DNA of 64,000 nt, taken from assembly GCF_015637705.1 (NCBI RefSeq), contig NZ_JADOBE010000003.1, positions 310,001 through 374,000 on the forward strand, read 5' to 3'. Positions 35,931 to 45,184 of this stretch are shown here, piece after piece. The stretch comes from Pseudomonas sp. N040 (GTDB lineage: Bacteria > Pseudomonadota > Gammaproteobacteria > Pseudomonadales > Pseudomonadaceae). A program made the translations under genes and the position numbers. The notes beneath the pieces are model-generated. The model was not told the origin of the DNA, made no database searches, and worked only from the letters and a program-made list of their open reading frames with translations. Position 1 is the first letter of the stretch. Each line of letters opens with the position of its first letter.

Positions 35931-36953
35931 TCATAGCCGCGGCGCCGGTACCTGATCGATCAGCTGGCGCAACACCTGGTCCACGCTCAGCCCCTCGATA
36001 TCCAGTTCCGGCGACAGCCGCACGCGATGGCGCAGCACCGCCAGGGCGCAGCCCTTGACGTCGTCCGGCAGCACGAACTCGCCGCCGCGCAGCAGGGCCC
36101 GGGCACGCCCGCCGCGCACCAGAGCGATCGAGGCGCGCGGGCCGGCGCCGAGCATCAGCCCCGGCCAGCTGCGCGTGGTGCGCGCCAGACGCACGGCGTA
36201 GTCGAGGACCTGAGCGTCGATCGGCAGGTCGCTGGCGATCTTCTGCAGCGCCAGCACATCGCGCGGTTGCAGCAGGGTGCGCAGCGCCGCCACGTCGAGG
36301 ATCTCGCCGCGAACCGAGCGGGTGACCTGGCGCACCATCTCCAGTTCCTCGGCATGCTGCGGGTAGTCGATGCGCAGCTTGAGCATGAAACGGTCGAGTT
36401 CCGCCTCCGGCAGCGGGTAGGTGCCTTCCTGCTCGATCGGGTTCTGCGTGGCCATCACCAGGAACGGCAGCGGCACCGGCAGCGGGCGGCCCTCGAGGGT
36501 CACCTGGCGTTCCTGCATGACTTCCAGCAGCGCCGCCTGGGTCTTGGCCGGCGCGCGGTTGATCTCGTCGGCCAGCAGCAGGTTGCAGAACACCGGGCCC
36601 TTGCGCAGCTTGAACTGCTCGGACTGCAGGTCGTAGACCGCATGCCCGGTGACGTCGCTGGGCATCAGGTCGGGGGTGAACTGGATGCGCGCGAACTCGC
36701 CGCCGAAGCAGCGCGCCAGGGCCCGCACCAGCAGGGTCTTGCCCAGTCCGGGGATGCCCTCGACCAGCACGTGACCACCGGCGAGCAGCGCCGTCAGCAG
36801 GTCGTCGATCACCGCAGTCTGGCCGATCAGGGCCTTCTGCAGTTCTGCGCGCAACGCCTGGGCCAGCTGGCTGGCGCGCTGGCGCTGGCTGCTGCTGGTG
36901 CCGGGCGCGGCCGTTGCGCTGCTGACGTCGGGTACTACGGGTTCATCGCTCAT
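35931..36953 (-). CDS. MoxR-family AAA+ ATPase
   Basis: 340 aa. Walker A is GIPGLGKTL, Walker B LLADEINRAPAKTQ, sensor 1 MATQNPIEQEGTYPLPEAELDRF and a later Arg-finger region. MoxR ATPases act as chaperones for assembly of membrane or metal-containing complexes, working with VWA proteins such as the DUF58 product. AGGAAA lies six bases before ATG 36953, preferred over ATG 36974. It overlaps the DUF4350 gene by 11 bases. Confidence 0.93.
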   Translation of the reverse strand: MSDEPVVPDVSSATAAPGTSSSQRQRASQLAQALRAELQKALIGQTAVIDDLLTALLAGGHVLVEGIPGLGKTLLVRALARCFGGEFARIQFTPDLMPSDVTGHAVYDLQSEQFKLRKGPVFCNLLLADEINRAPAKTQAALLEVMQERQVTLEGRPLPVPLPFLVMATQNPIEQEGTYPLPEAELDRFMLKLRIDYPQHAEELEMVRQVTRSVRGEILDVAALRTLLQPRDVLALQKIASDLPIDAQVLDYAVRLARTTRSWPGLMLGAGPRASIALVRGGRARALLRGGEFVLPDDVKGCALAVLRHRVRLSPELDIEGLSVDQVLRQLIDQVPAPRL

Positions 36954-38304
36954 GGGTGTTTCCTGATCGGGCAAGTGGGGTAGGCACTACGGCTTTTTCG
37001 GGGGCTGGCCGGCGCGTCGCGGCGCCGGGTGGGGTGGCACTGGCGCTGCCGCGGTCGAGGCGGTTGCGCAGGTTCTGCAACTGGTGGACCTGGCGGGTGA
37101 AGGCACTGGCGGACAATGGCGCTGGCGCCGGCGGACGCATCAGCGGGCTGATGCTGCCGGCCGGCAGGCGGCTGAAACGGGCGAGCAGCTGCCATTGCTC
37201 GGCGATCGGCAGGCGCTCGAAGCCCGGATGGCGGCGTTTGGCCTGCTGGCAGATATCCTGCTGCAGGTCGGCCAGCAGGCCCGCCTGGCCGCCGTGCCGC
37301 AGCAGGAAGTCGGCGCTGCCGCGCAGGTGTTCTTGCAGTTGCCGGCGGTCCCGGCTGGCCGGTGCCAGCAGCGGCCCCTGGCGCACGCCGTGGTAGCCAA
37401 GGCTCAGTAACAGGAGCACAGCCAGGGCGCTCAGGGCCTGCGGGAAGTGCCGCAGCAGCAGGCCGGGCAGGCTGTCGCGATCGGCACGGTAGACCAGCAG
37501 CACCTGGCTGTCCTGGGTCAGGTACCAGAGCAGCCAGGCGTTGTCCTGCTGGTCGATCTGCGGGTTTTCCCATAGCCAGGCATCGGTCAGCACGGTGACC
37601 AGGCCGGCGCCGGCGAACAGCTGCAGCATGTGCGTGGCGGCGCCGCTGTTGGCCCAGGCATGGGCGCGGTTGTGGCTGTCGTTGAGGTGGAAGCGGGTGT
37701 CGAAGCCGGCATAGGCCGGGGCTTCTTCGTCGGGCAGGTAGAGCTTGGTCAGCTCCGGGTAGTGGTCGCTCTCGTCCGCATCGGCGGCGTCTGCCTGAGC
37801 GGGTGGCGCGGCCGGGTTGGCGGAGTTTGCAGCGGCCTCGTCGGTGGGCGCTGGCGCAGCGTCCGCCGGGGCTGGCGGCTCGAGGTCCTCGCTGAGGATC
37901 TGCTTGATGCCCAGCGGATCGAGCAGGGGATCGCCGCTGCCGGCCTTCTCCGCGTCCCACAGGCGCTCGGCGACCAGCACCAGATGGCCGCCCCGGTGGG
38001 TCCAGTCCATCAGCTGGCGAACCTGTCCGGCAGGCATGCCCTGGCGGTCGCTGAACAGCAGCAGGGTCTGGCCCTGGCTGGGCAGGCTGGCCAGCTGGCG
38101 CAGGTCGTCGGCATGCTCGACCTTGACCCCGCGCTGGCGCAGGAAGGCTTCGGCGGCCAGGTACGGGTTGGCCGCGACTTCCGGGGCCGGGCCATGCTTG
38201 CGGATTTCCTCGTAGGGTTGCAGGTGGCCCAGCAGGTAGATGGCCAGCAGCCCGAGCAGCAGCAAGGCCGCGGCGCCCAGGTAGAAGCGCTGCTGCCGGC
38301 TCAT
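36943..38304 (-). CDS. DUF4350 membrane protein of the MoxR cluster
   Basis: 453 aa. One N-terminal transmembrane segment (FYLGAAALLLLGLLAIYLLG) and a second near residue 295 flank a periplasmic GATase-like domain (DUF4350: NPYLAAEAFLRQRGVKV, DWTHRGGHLVLVAERLWD). It contains a long acidic Ala/Pro-rich insert (about 145-185). The cytoplasmic C-terminus is Arg/Pro-rich. Function is unknown; co-occurrence with MoxR, DUF58, DUF4129, SpoIIM and RDD proteins suggests a membrane complex. Confidence 0.82.
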   Translation of the reverse strand: MSRQQRFYLGAAALLLLGLLAIYLLGHLQPYEEIRKHGPAPEVAANPYLAAEAFLRQRGVKVEHADDLRQLASLPSQGQTLLLFSDRQGMPAGQVRQLMDWTHRGGHLVLVAERLWDAEKAGSGDPLLDPLGIKQILSEDLEPPAPADAAPAPTDEAAANSANPAAPPAQADAADADESDHYPELTKLYLPDEEAPAYAGFDTRFHLNDSHNRAHAWANSGAATHMLQLFAGAGLVTVLTDAWLWENPQIDQQDNAWLLWYLTQDSQVLLVYRADRDSLPGLLLRHFPQALSALAVLLLLSLGYHGVRQGPLLAPASRDRRQLQEHLRGSADFLLRHGGQAGLLADLQQDICQQAKRRHPGFERLPIAEQWQLLARFSRLPAGSISPLMRPPAPAPLSASAFTRQVHQLQNLRNRLDRGSASATPPGAATRRPAPEKAVVPTPLARSGNTHER

Positions 38305-39881
38305 GCGCCGTGCTCCCCGGCGAACAGTTCACGCCAGTCGCGGCAGAGCTGCTGGCCGACGGCGGCCGGTGGCAGCCGGTGGCCATAGGCCAGGCCCTGC
38401 CAGTGGCGGGTCAGTTGCAGGCTGTACTGGCTGAGCTGCGGCTGATCGAGCTGGCTGACCAGCTGCAGCACTTCGTTCTCGGTGCTCGAGCTTTTCAGCG
38501 GCAGGCGGAAATCCTCCAGCAGGCGACTGAGCAGGCCGCGGTAGAGCAGGCCGAGGGCTTCGCGTGGCTGGCTGGCCCAGAGCCGTTCGGCGCTGCCGGG
38601 GATGTCCGCGGGCAGGCTTGCCGGCGCGACCTGCAGGCCGAACAGCAGCGCCGGCGTGGCGCCAGCCTGGCCGGCGGACCGGCGCAGGCGGTGGCCGAAG
38701 GTCTGCAGCCACTCGCGGTAGCGCCAGGCCAGCAGGGCCAGCAGGCAGAACAGGCCGCTCCACAGCAGGGCCTCGAGCAGCCGCGCCAGCCATTCGAGGC
38801 TGCCCAGCTGGGCGAGCAGGCGCAATAGGTTTTTCAGTCCCTGCAGCAGGCTGCCGTCAGCCGCCGGTTGCGCCTGTCCGGCAGCGGCATCGCCGAGCCG
38901 CCAGCGGGTCACGCTTTCGCGGTTCTCGAACGGCGGCTGGTCGAGCAGCGTGGCGATCTGCTCGCGCGCGGCGGCGCTGCTCAGGGCCTGGTGTTGCAGG
39001 CGCGGCTTGTCCGGGCCGAGCGGGTCGTCGAAGGGCAGCGGGCAGCTGCTGGCGCTGTCGGCCGCCCACAGCGGGGCGGGGAGCTGGGCCAGCAGCAGGG
39101 CTACCCCGAGCAGCAGCGCAGCGGCCGAACCGCCAAGTCGCTGGCGCAGCCGGCGGAACTGCAATTCGATGTCCCAGGCTTCCAGGGTGGTGCGGCGGTT
39201 CAGGTAGAGGCTGAAACCGCAGGCGACGTACACCGGCTCCCAGACGCACAGCACCAGGACATACAGCAGGTTGGACAGGTGCTCCAGCCAGAGCCAGTTG
39301 GCGCTGTTGACGTCTAGCAGGTCCTGCCATTGCCAGTCGATCGCCAGCTGCGCCGGCAACAGCAGATAGAGCAGGGCCAGCAGGCCGAGCCAGAGGGCTG
39401 TTTCGATGTGCATGCCGACCACCGTGAGCCAGCTGGCGACCCCCGTATCGCGCTGGCCGAGCACCACCAGGCGCTGGCTGCGCGCGGCGCCGGACAGGCC
39501 TTCGAGTTGCAGCACCGGCAGGTCGAAGCTGCGCGTCGGGCTCAGGCGGCGCCAGGTCAGGCTGGCCAGCAGTTGCGGCTTGAGCAGGGCCGGCAGCGCG
39601 CGCAGGGCGCCAGCCAGGCTTGGCCGGTCGCCAAACAGCGAGCGCGACAGGATATGCAGCGGCAGGCGCTCGAAGGCCGGCTTCAGCCACCAGAACAGCA
39701 GCAGCGCCCAGGACGGCGATTGCCACAGCAGCAGGCTCAGCAAGACGAACAGCGGCAGGGTCAGCACCGCCCAGCTGGCGATCAGCAGTCCGGCATCGCG
39801 GCGCGCCAGCAGCACACCGAGATCCAGCGCTTCCCAGGCGCTGCGCGGGCGGATCGCCGCATTGGCGTCAGTCAGGCGCAT
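38301..39881 (-). CDS. DUF4129 multi-pass membrane protein of the MoxR cluster
   Basis: 526 aa with about six transmembrane segments spread over 30-130, 165-225, 255-275 and near 375. The C-terminal cytoplasmic DUF4129 part reads PREALGLLYRGLLSRLLEDFRLPL followed by STENEVLQLV, the transglutaminase-associated pattern. It overlaps DUF4350 by 4 bases and the SpoIIM gene by 14, so the cluster is tightly coupled. Function unknown. Confidence 0.82.
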   Translation of the reverse strand: MRLTDANAAIRPRSAWEALDLGVLLARRDAGLLIASWAVLTLPLFVLLSLLLWQSPSWALLLFWWLKPAFERLPLHILSRSLFGDRPSLAGALRALPALLKPQLLASLTWRRLSPTRSFDLPVLQLEGLSGAARSQRLVVLGQRDTGVASWLTVVGMHIETALWLGLLALLYLLLPAQLAIDWQWQDLLDVNSANWLWLEHLSNLLYVLVLCVWEPVYVACGFSLYLNRRTTLEAWDIELQFRRLRQRLGGSAAALLLGVALLLAQLPAPLWAADSASSCPLPFDDPLGPDKPRLQHQALSSAAAREQIATLLDQPPFENRESVTRWRLGDAAAGQAQPAADGSLLQGLKNLLRLLAQLGSLEWLARLLEALLWSGLFCLLALLAWRYREWLQTFGHRLRRSAGQAGATPALLFGLQVAPASLPADIPGSAERLWASQPREALGLLYRGLLSRLLEDFRLPLKSSSTENEVLQLVSQLDQPQLSQYSLQLTRHWQGLAYGHRLPPAAVGQQLCRDWRELFAGEHGA

Positions 39882-40848
39882 GCGCGTGTCTTCCGGAGAA
39901 TTCCAGGTAGGCCAGCACCAGCAGCCAGAGCCCGGCCCCCGCTGCGTACTTCAGGGTCGCGCCGGCATAGGTCAGCGAAGACCAGTAGGCCTCGATGAAG
40001 GCGGCGAGCAGCAGGAACAGCACGGCGCCGCCGAGCAGCTGGATGGCCCGCTGGGCGGCCAGGCGCAGCGCTTCGCCACGCGTGTAGCGCCCCGGCGCGA
40101 GCAGTGCCCAGCCGAGCATCAGGCCGGCGGCACCGGCCAGCACGATGGCGTTCAGCTCGAAGGCACCATGCCCGATGACGAACGACCAGAAACTCTCGCC
40201 ATAGCCGATCTGGCTCAGGTGGCCGGCCACGGCGCCGATCATCAGGCCGTTGAAGACCAGGAAGAACAGGCTGCCGAGCCCCAGCAGCAGGCCACTGGCG
40301 AAGGTCTGAAAGGCGATGCCGATGTTGTTCATGATGTAGTAGCCGAACATCACCCAGTCGTCGGCCGAACCGCGCTCGGCGAAGCGGCCCAGGCGCTGGG
40401 CGTCCGGGTCGTACATCGACTCCAGGGCCTGCACCTGCGCCGGGTCGATGACGCTGTAGACCAGCTCGGGCACCCAGTACACCAGCAGGCCCATGCCCAG
40501 CAGGCCGCCGTAGAAGCACAGGCTGGCGGCCAGCACGAAACGCCATTCGCGGCGCACCTGGCGGGCGAAGCCGCCGAGGACGAAGGCCAGCAGGCGCGGG
40601 CCCAGATGGCTGCGGTGACGGTAGAACTGCTGGTGGCCGCGCAGGGCCAGCTGCTGCAGGCGCTCGACCAGCTGGCTGCTGTAGCCGCGCGCCTCGGCCA
40701 GCGCCAGCTGCCGGCAGATCTGCCGGTACTGGCTGGCGAACTCGCTGCAGTCCTGGCCGGCCAGCTGGTTGCGCTCGAGCGCCGTGAGCTGGCCGGCGAA
40801 GCGCTGCCAGGCGGCCTGGTGGCGGTGTTCGAAAGCGGCCTGCTTCAT
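39868..40848 (-). CDS. Stage II sporulation protein M (SpoIIM)-like membrane protein
   Basis: 326 aa. A soluble helical N-terminus (about 1-90) is followed by five or six transmembrane segments. The SpoIIM motif IMNNIGIAFQTFASGLLLGLGSLFFLVFNGLMIG and GHGAFELNAIVLAGAAGLMLG are clear. In non-sporulating bacteria its role is unknown; it always seems tied to RDD and MoxR genes. It overlaps the RDD gene by 4 bases. Confidence 0.87.
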   Translation of the reverse strand: MKQAAFEHRHQAAWQRFAGQLTALERNQLAGQDCSEFASQYRQICRQLALAEARGYSSQLVERLQQLALRGHQQFYRHRSHLGPRLLAFVLGGFARQVRREWRFVLAASLCFYGGLLGMGLLVYWVPELVYSVIDPAQVQALESMYDPDAQRLGRFAERGSADDWVMFGYYIMNNIGIAFQTFASGLLLGLGSLFFLVFNGLMIGAVAGHLSQIGYGESFWSFVIGHGAFELNAIVLAGAAGLMLGWALLAPGRYTRGEALRLAAQRAIQLLGGAVLFLLLAAFIEAYWSSLTYAGATLKYAAGAGLWLLVLAYLEFSGRHAHAPD

Positions 40849-41573
40849 GTCAGCAGTCCGCGGGCGATGCCGTTGAGGCGCGCCTCGGCCTGTTCGGCCG
40901 GTACCTTGAGCACGTCCGCGAGGATCCCCGCGAGTTCCTCACGGCGCGCCGGCGTCAGGCTGTGCTGGCGTTCGGCAAATGCCAGGATGGCGCGCTGCTC
41001 GTCGAGGCCGAGGGCGAAGGGTGCCCGTTCGGCGGGTACTGCCGGCGCCTGCTGGGTGCTCGCCGGCAGGTCGCGATAGACCACCAAGGTGCCGGCGGCC
41101 AGGTCACCCAGGCGCTTGCAGGCCGGATGGCTCAGGCAGCTGAGAATGCCCAGGGTGTAGCCGAACGGCAGCAGGTCGACGAAGCGCAGCAGGTTGCGCG
41201 TCAGCGCGGCGGCCCAGCCCACCGGCGTGCCATCGTCATGGATGACCCGCAGGCCGAGGAGCTGCTTGCCCGGCGAGCGGCCCTGGTTGAACACCTCGAA
41301 CAGCACCATGTACCACCAGGTGACCAGGAACAGCAGGATGGTCCCCAGGCCCATGCCGAGCTCGCCGAGCATCCCGAGGGCCACGTAGAGCACCAGCAGC
41401 AGCGCCGCGCGGATGCCCAGGTCAATGGCAAAGGCCAGTGCGCGCGGCACCAGACCGGCCGGGCGCAGCACTAGGTCGATGCCTTCCGGGGTTTCCACCC
41501 GCAGACAGGTATCCAGCAGGGCGGCAGCGGCACTGTGCGGGGCGGGGGTGGCAGGCGGGGCGGTTGGCGACAT
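40845..41573 (-). CDS. RDD family membrane protein
   Basis: 242 aa from ATG 41573. The RDD domain (about 35-175) has PRALAFAIDLGIRAALLLVLYVAL, FNQGRSPGKQLLGLRVIHDDGTP and KRLGDLAAGTLVVYRD. The cytoplasmic C-terminus is helical. RDD proteins are thought to transport small solutes or ions or support membrane complexes. It is the first gene of the SpoIIM-DUF4129-DUF4350-MoxR-DUF58 run, divergent from sbcB across 194 bases. Confidence 0.87.
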   Translation of the reverse strand: MSPTAPPATPAPHSAAAALLDTCLRVETPEGIDLVLRPAGLVPRALAFAIDLGIRAALLLVLYVALGMLGELGMGLGTILLFLVTWWYMVLFEVFNQGRSPGKQLLGLRVIHDDGTPVGWAAALTRNLLRFVDLLPFGYTLGILSCLSHPACKRLGDLAAGTLVVYRDLPASTQQAPAVPAERAPFALGLDEQRAILAFAERQHSLTPARREELAGILADVLKVPAEQAEARLNGIARGLLT

Positions 41574-41767
41574 GCGAGGACTATGCAGGTAAAGCCCGAT
41601 GCTAGCCAGCCAGGCCCGGCGAAGCAACCGCCAAGCCAGTGGTTCGGGCGCAGTGCGCGGCGTCCGCAGGCGCCGGCAATGGAAGGCAAAGCAGCCGTTA
41701 GCAGGCAGTCCGGCTAAACTCGGCGTCTCCCTGCCCAGCGCTTGGGGCTTCTGATAAGGAATCTGAC

Positions 41768-43213
41768 TTGGCTTCGACAATTTTCTGGTACGACTACGAA
41801 ACCACCGGGATCAATCCGCGCTGTGACCGGCCGTTGCAGGTGGCGGGTATCCGCACCGATGAGGCACTCAACGAAATCGGCGCGCCGCTGAACCTGTACT
41901 GCCGGTTGGCCGATGACATCCTGCCGCACCCGATGGCCTGCCTGATCACCGGCATCACTCCGGCGCGCTTGCACGAGCAGGGGCTGTGCGAGGCCGAGTT
42001 CATCACCCGCCTGCATGCCGAGCTGGCACTGCCGGGCACCTGCACGGCGGGTTACAACAGCCTGCGCTTCGACGACGAGCTGACCCGCTACAGCCTGTAT
42101 CGCAACTTCTTCGACCCCTATGCCCGCGAGTGGCAGGGCGGCAACAGCCGCTGGGACCTGATCGACCTGATGCGCAGCGTGTATGCCCTGCGCCCAGAAG
42201 GCATCGAGTGGCCGCAGGAGGACGGCCGGGTCAGTCTCAAGCTGGAGCGGCTCACCGCCGCCAACGGCATCGAGCACGGCCAGGCACATGATGCGCTGGC
42301 CGACGTGCGTGCGACCATTGCGCTGGCACGGCTGGTGCGTGAACGGCAGCGCAAGCTGTATGACTACCTGTTCGACCTGCGCAACAAGGCGCGGGTGCAG
42401 GAGCGCATCAAACTGCTGCAACCGCTGCTGCACGTGTCCGGACGCTTTGCCGCGGCGCGCAGTTATCTGTCGGTGGTGCTGCCGCTGGCCTGGCACCCGC
42501 AGAACAAGAACGCCCTGATCGTCTGCGACCTGCAGGCCGACCCGCAACCTTTGCTGGAAGAGACCGCGGAGACCTTGCGCCAGCGCCTGTACAGCCGCCG
42601 CGAGCAACTGGGCGAGGGCGAACTGCCGGTGCCGCTGAAGTTGCTGCATATCAACCGTTGCCCGGTGGTGGCGCCGCTGTCGGTGCTGCGTGCCGAGGAT
42701 ATCCAGCGCCTCGGCCTGGACTTGCCGGCCTGCGAGGTCCGCCGCGCCCTGCTCGAGCAGCAGGCGGCGGTCTGGCAGGCCAAGCTGCCGCTGCTATATG
42801 GCAAGGAAGCCTTTGTTCCCAGCGCGGATCCCGAGCAGCAGCTGTATGACGGCTTCATCACCCCGCGCGACCGTGACCTGTGCACCCGGGTGCGCGCTGC
42901 CGAACCGGAAAGCCTGGCGACGCAGGCCTGGCCGTTTGCCGATGCGCGCCTGCCCGAGTTGCTGTTTCGTTATCGGGCGCGCAACTTCCCGCACACGCTC
43001 AGCACTGTCGAGCAGCAGCAGTGGCAATTGTTCTGCCAGCAGCGCTTGTGCAATAGCGAGATGGGTGCCCCCATTACCCTGGACGGGTTTTATCAGGCGC
43101 TGCTGGCAGTGGGTGATTCAATAACGGCAGGGCAGCGGCAAATACTGGCCGACTGGCGTGAATATGCCGGGCAATTGCAACAACGGGTGGGCCTGGATAA
43201 ACCGGCAGGCTGA
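41768..43213 (+). CDS. sbcB: Exodeoxyribonuclease I
   Basis: 481 aa, family length. The DEDDh exonuclease motifs are WYDYETTG (Asp9, Glu11), a middle Asp in YNSLRFDDE and HGQAHDALADVRATI. The C-terminal SH3-like and helical domains follow, with the SSB-contacting region. It degrades single-stranded DNA 3' to 5' in repair. The start is TTG 41768, with AAGGA seven bases before. The sbcB-mvaT-purU order is conserved in Pseudomonas. Confidence 0.95.
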   Translation: MASTIFWYDYETTGINPRCDRPLQVAGIRTDEALNEIGAPLNLYCRLADDILPHPMACLITGITPARLHEQGLCEAEFITRLHAELALPGTCTAGYNSLRFDDELTRYSLYRNFFDPYAREWQGGNSRWDLIDLMRSVYALRPEGIEWPQEDGRVSLKLERLTAANGIEHGQAHDALADVRATIALARLVRERQRKLYDYLFDLRNKARVQERIKLLQPLLHVSGRFAAARSYLSVVLPLAWHPQNKNALIVCDLQADPQPLLEETAETLRQRLYSRREQLGEGELPVPLKLLHINRCPVVAPLSVLRAEDIQRLGLDLPACEVRRALLEQQAAVWQAKLPLLYGKEAFVPSADPEQQLYDGFITPRDRDLCTRVRAAEPESLATQAWPFADARLPELLFRYRARNFPHTLSTVEQQQWQLFCQQRLCNSEMGAPITLDGFYQALLAVGDSITAGQRQILADWREYAGQLQQRVGLDKPAG

Positions 43214-43378
43214 GTTCGCTGTTGGTCGCGGTTAAGTGGAAGTTGCATGCATGGTTTGCGTTGTAAATAAGAATGCTGCCATTGCCGAATGCAAAAGAGC
43301 ACTTAGACGAACCAATTCATAACGAGTACAGCGCACTAAAAAGTGCTATGTACCAATTAACTGTTGGGGGTCGATTTT

Positions 43379-43442
43379 GTAGGGTGGGCTTCAGCCCACC
43401 GCCGCTGAATCAGGGTCCTGGTGGGCTAAAGCCCGCCCTACG
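43379..43442. repeat. GTAGGGTGGGCT-type inverted repeat, copy 1
   Basis: Outer arms GTAGGGTGGGCT and AGCCCGCCCTAC enclose two smaller hairpins. The flanks GGGTCGATTTT (left) and CAACTCGTAACGG (about 10 bases to the right) are shared with copies at 58132 and 61664. The 318-base gap 43214-43531 holds this repeat, the terminator at 43471 and no gene. Confidence 0.8.
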
Positions 43443-43470
43443 GTTTGTGCCCAACTCGTAACGGGGGCAT

Positions 43471-43511
43471 AGCAATAAAAAACGCCAGCAATGCTGGCGT
43501 TTTTTATTGCT
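43471..43511. terminator. Strong bidirectional terminator between sbcB and mvaT
   Basis: AGCAATAAAAAACGCCAGCA and the mirrored TGCTGGCGTTTTTTATTGCT give a nearly perfect hairpin with T6 runs on both strands. It ends mvaT and any leftward or rightward readthrough. Confidence 0.92.
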
Positions 43512-43531
43512 AGCGCTTGCTGCTGAAGTGC

Positions 43532-43906
43532 TTAGCCGACCAGCTTGGCCCAGCTTTCAACCACGGCAGCGCCCCACTTGGCTTTCCACTCTTTCAGGGT
43601 CTTGTGATTGCCGCCCTTGGTTTCAATCACTTCGCCGGTATTGGGGTTGGCGTACTGCTTCATCTTGCGGGTGCGCTTGCCGGCAACCGGCTTGGCAGCA
43701 CGTACGCTTTTGCCGGCACGCGATTCCGGATCGAGCAGGGCAATGATATCCGGCAGGGCCTTGTTGTATTCGCCCATGAGAGCACGCAGTTTGCCTTCGA
43801 ACTCAAGTTCCTTTTGCAGCTTTTCGCTTTGCTTGAGGTCGTTCAGGCGGGCCTGAAGTTGCTTGATGGCTTCTTCGGTGTCGCGGTATTCATTGATCAG
43901 GGACAT
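43532..43906 (-). CDS. mvaT: H-NS-family transcriptional silencer MvaT
   Basis: 124 aa, the Pseudomonas MvaT/MvaU length. The N-terminal coiled coil (NEYRDTEEAIKQLQARLNDLKQ) drives oligomerisation. The C-terminal DNA-binding domain reads RKMKQYANPNTGEVIETKGGNHKTLKEWK, with the TKGGNH loop in place of an AT-hook. It binds and silences AT-rich and acquired DNA. It is divergent from purU over an AT-rich region, a possible autoregulation site. Confidence 0.94.
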   Translation of the reverse strand: MSLINEYRDTEEAIKQLQARLNDLKQSEKLQKELEFEGKLRALMGEYNKALPDIIALLDPESRAGKSVRAAKPVAGKRTRKMKQYANPNTGEVIETKGGNHKTLKEWKAKWGAAVVESWAKLVG

Positions 43907-44298
43907 ATTGCTTACCTTGCAGGTGGCGGGATTGGAAATTCAGTGGGGCAATATTAGATAGCGAATATTGTTATGTAAACCATTCATCTGGAGTTTTCAT
44001 AAAACGGTTTTTAGTCGACAAGTTTAAACATATCAAAAATGGATGTTGTGTATTGGCTGAACAGTATTGTCCGGCAGCTGTTCTTATCGTGCGTCTGGCC
44101 GCGCAGGTGCCCTTGCCGGATTATTCCGTCAGGCATTAATTGATTTATCCGCTGCCAGTCAGGCAGTTGCCGCCTGTGGTTTTCCGGCAAGCCGGGCGCC
44201 CTGGCAGAGTTGGCGGCGAGTATCCAGCGCACAGCGTGATGGCGTTTTTGTCGGCGCTGGCTAGAATGGCCGCCTTCATCCATTTTGGGAGTTTGAGG
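43907..44298. other. AT-rich intergenic region between mvaT and purU
   Basis: 392 bases. The mvaT-proximal half (about 43940-44060) is clearly AT-rich compared with the surroundings and should hold the mvaT promoter; H-NS-like proteins often bind such DNA upstream of their own genes. I see no convincing gene. In-frame codons upstream of purU back to 44140 lack a ribosome site. Confidence 0.55.
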
Positions 44299-45150
44299 AT
44301 GCGCACGTTTCGCCTGGTAATCGCCTGTCCGGATCGCGTCGGGATCGTTGCCAAGGTCAGCAACTTCCTGGCCACCTATAACGGCTGGATTACCGAGGCC
44401 AGTCACCACTCGGATACCCACAGTGGCTGGTTTTTCATGCGCCATGAGATCCGCGCCGATTCCCTGCCGTTCGACCTGGCCGGTTTCACCCAGGCCTTTG
44501 CGCCGATTGCGCGGGAATTTTCCATGGTCTGGCGGGTCACCGATTCGGCACAGAAGAAGCGCGTGGTGCTGATGGCCAGCCGCGAGTCGCACTGCCTGGC
44601 GGACTTGCTGCACCGCTGGCACAGCGACGAGCTGGATTGCCAGATTCCCTGCGTCATCTCCAACCATGACGACCTGCGCAGCATGGTCGAATGGCATGGC
44701 ATCCCGTTCTTCCATGTGCCGGTCAACCCGCAGGACAAGTCGGCAGCCTTTGCCGAGGTCGCGCGACTGGTCGATACCCATGCGGCGGATGCCGTGGTGC
44801 TGGCGCGCTACATGCAAATCCTGCCGGCGGAGATCTGCCAGCGCCTGGCCGGGCGGGTGATCAACATCCACCACAGCTTCCTGCCGTCCTTCGTCGGGGC
44901 CAAGCCGTACCACCAGGCCTCTTTGCGCGGGGTCAAGCTGATCGGCGCGACCTGCCACTACGTCACCGACGAACTGGATGCCGGGCCGATCATCGAGCAG
45001 GATGTAGTGCGCATCAGCCACAGCGACAGCATCGAGGATCTGGTGCGCCTGGGCCGTGATGTGGAGAAAATGGTGCTGGCGCGTGGGCTACGCTATCACC
45101 TTCAGGATCGCGTGCTGGTACACGACAACAAGACGGTGGTGTTTGCCTGA
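44299..45150 (+). CDS. purU: Formyltetrahydrofolate deformylase
   Basis: 283 aa. The N-terminal ACT domain (about 3-80: FRLVIACPDRVGIVAKVSNFL) is followed by the formyltransferase-type domain. Its active-site motifs are VINIHHSFLPSFVGAKPYHQA and CHYVTDELDAGPIIEQ. It releases formate from 10-formyl-THF, balancing one-carbon pools with purine and glycine supply. GGGAG lies seven bases before ATG 44299, which fixes the start at the family N-terminus. Confidence 0.95.
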   Translation: MRTFRLVIACPDRVGIVAKVSNFLATYNGWITEASHHSDTHSGWFFMRHEIRADSLPFDLAGFTQAFAPIAREFSMVWRVTDSAQKKRVVLMASRESHCLADLLHRWHSDELDCQIPCVISNHDDLRSMVEWHGIPFFHVPVNPQDKSAAFAEVARLVDTHAADAVVLARYMQILPAEICQRLAGRVINIHHSFLPSFVGAKPYHQASLRGVKLIGATCHYVTDELDAGPIIEQDVVRISHSDSIEDLVRLGRDVEKMVLARGLRYHLQDRVLVHDNKTVVFA

Positions 45151-45184
45151 GTCGCCGCTATCCAGGGTTCAAGGAGAACTGTAG

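Noticed and set aside
35269..35955. Several frames of 100-220 codons across the gap between DUF58 and MoxR
   Set aside because: They translate an inverted-repeat element (Arg/Pro/Ser-rich, mirrored on both strands), not a protein.
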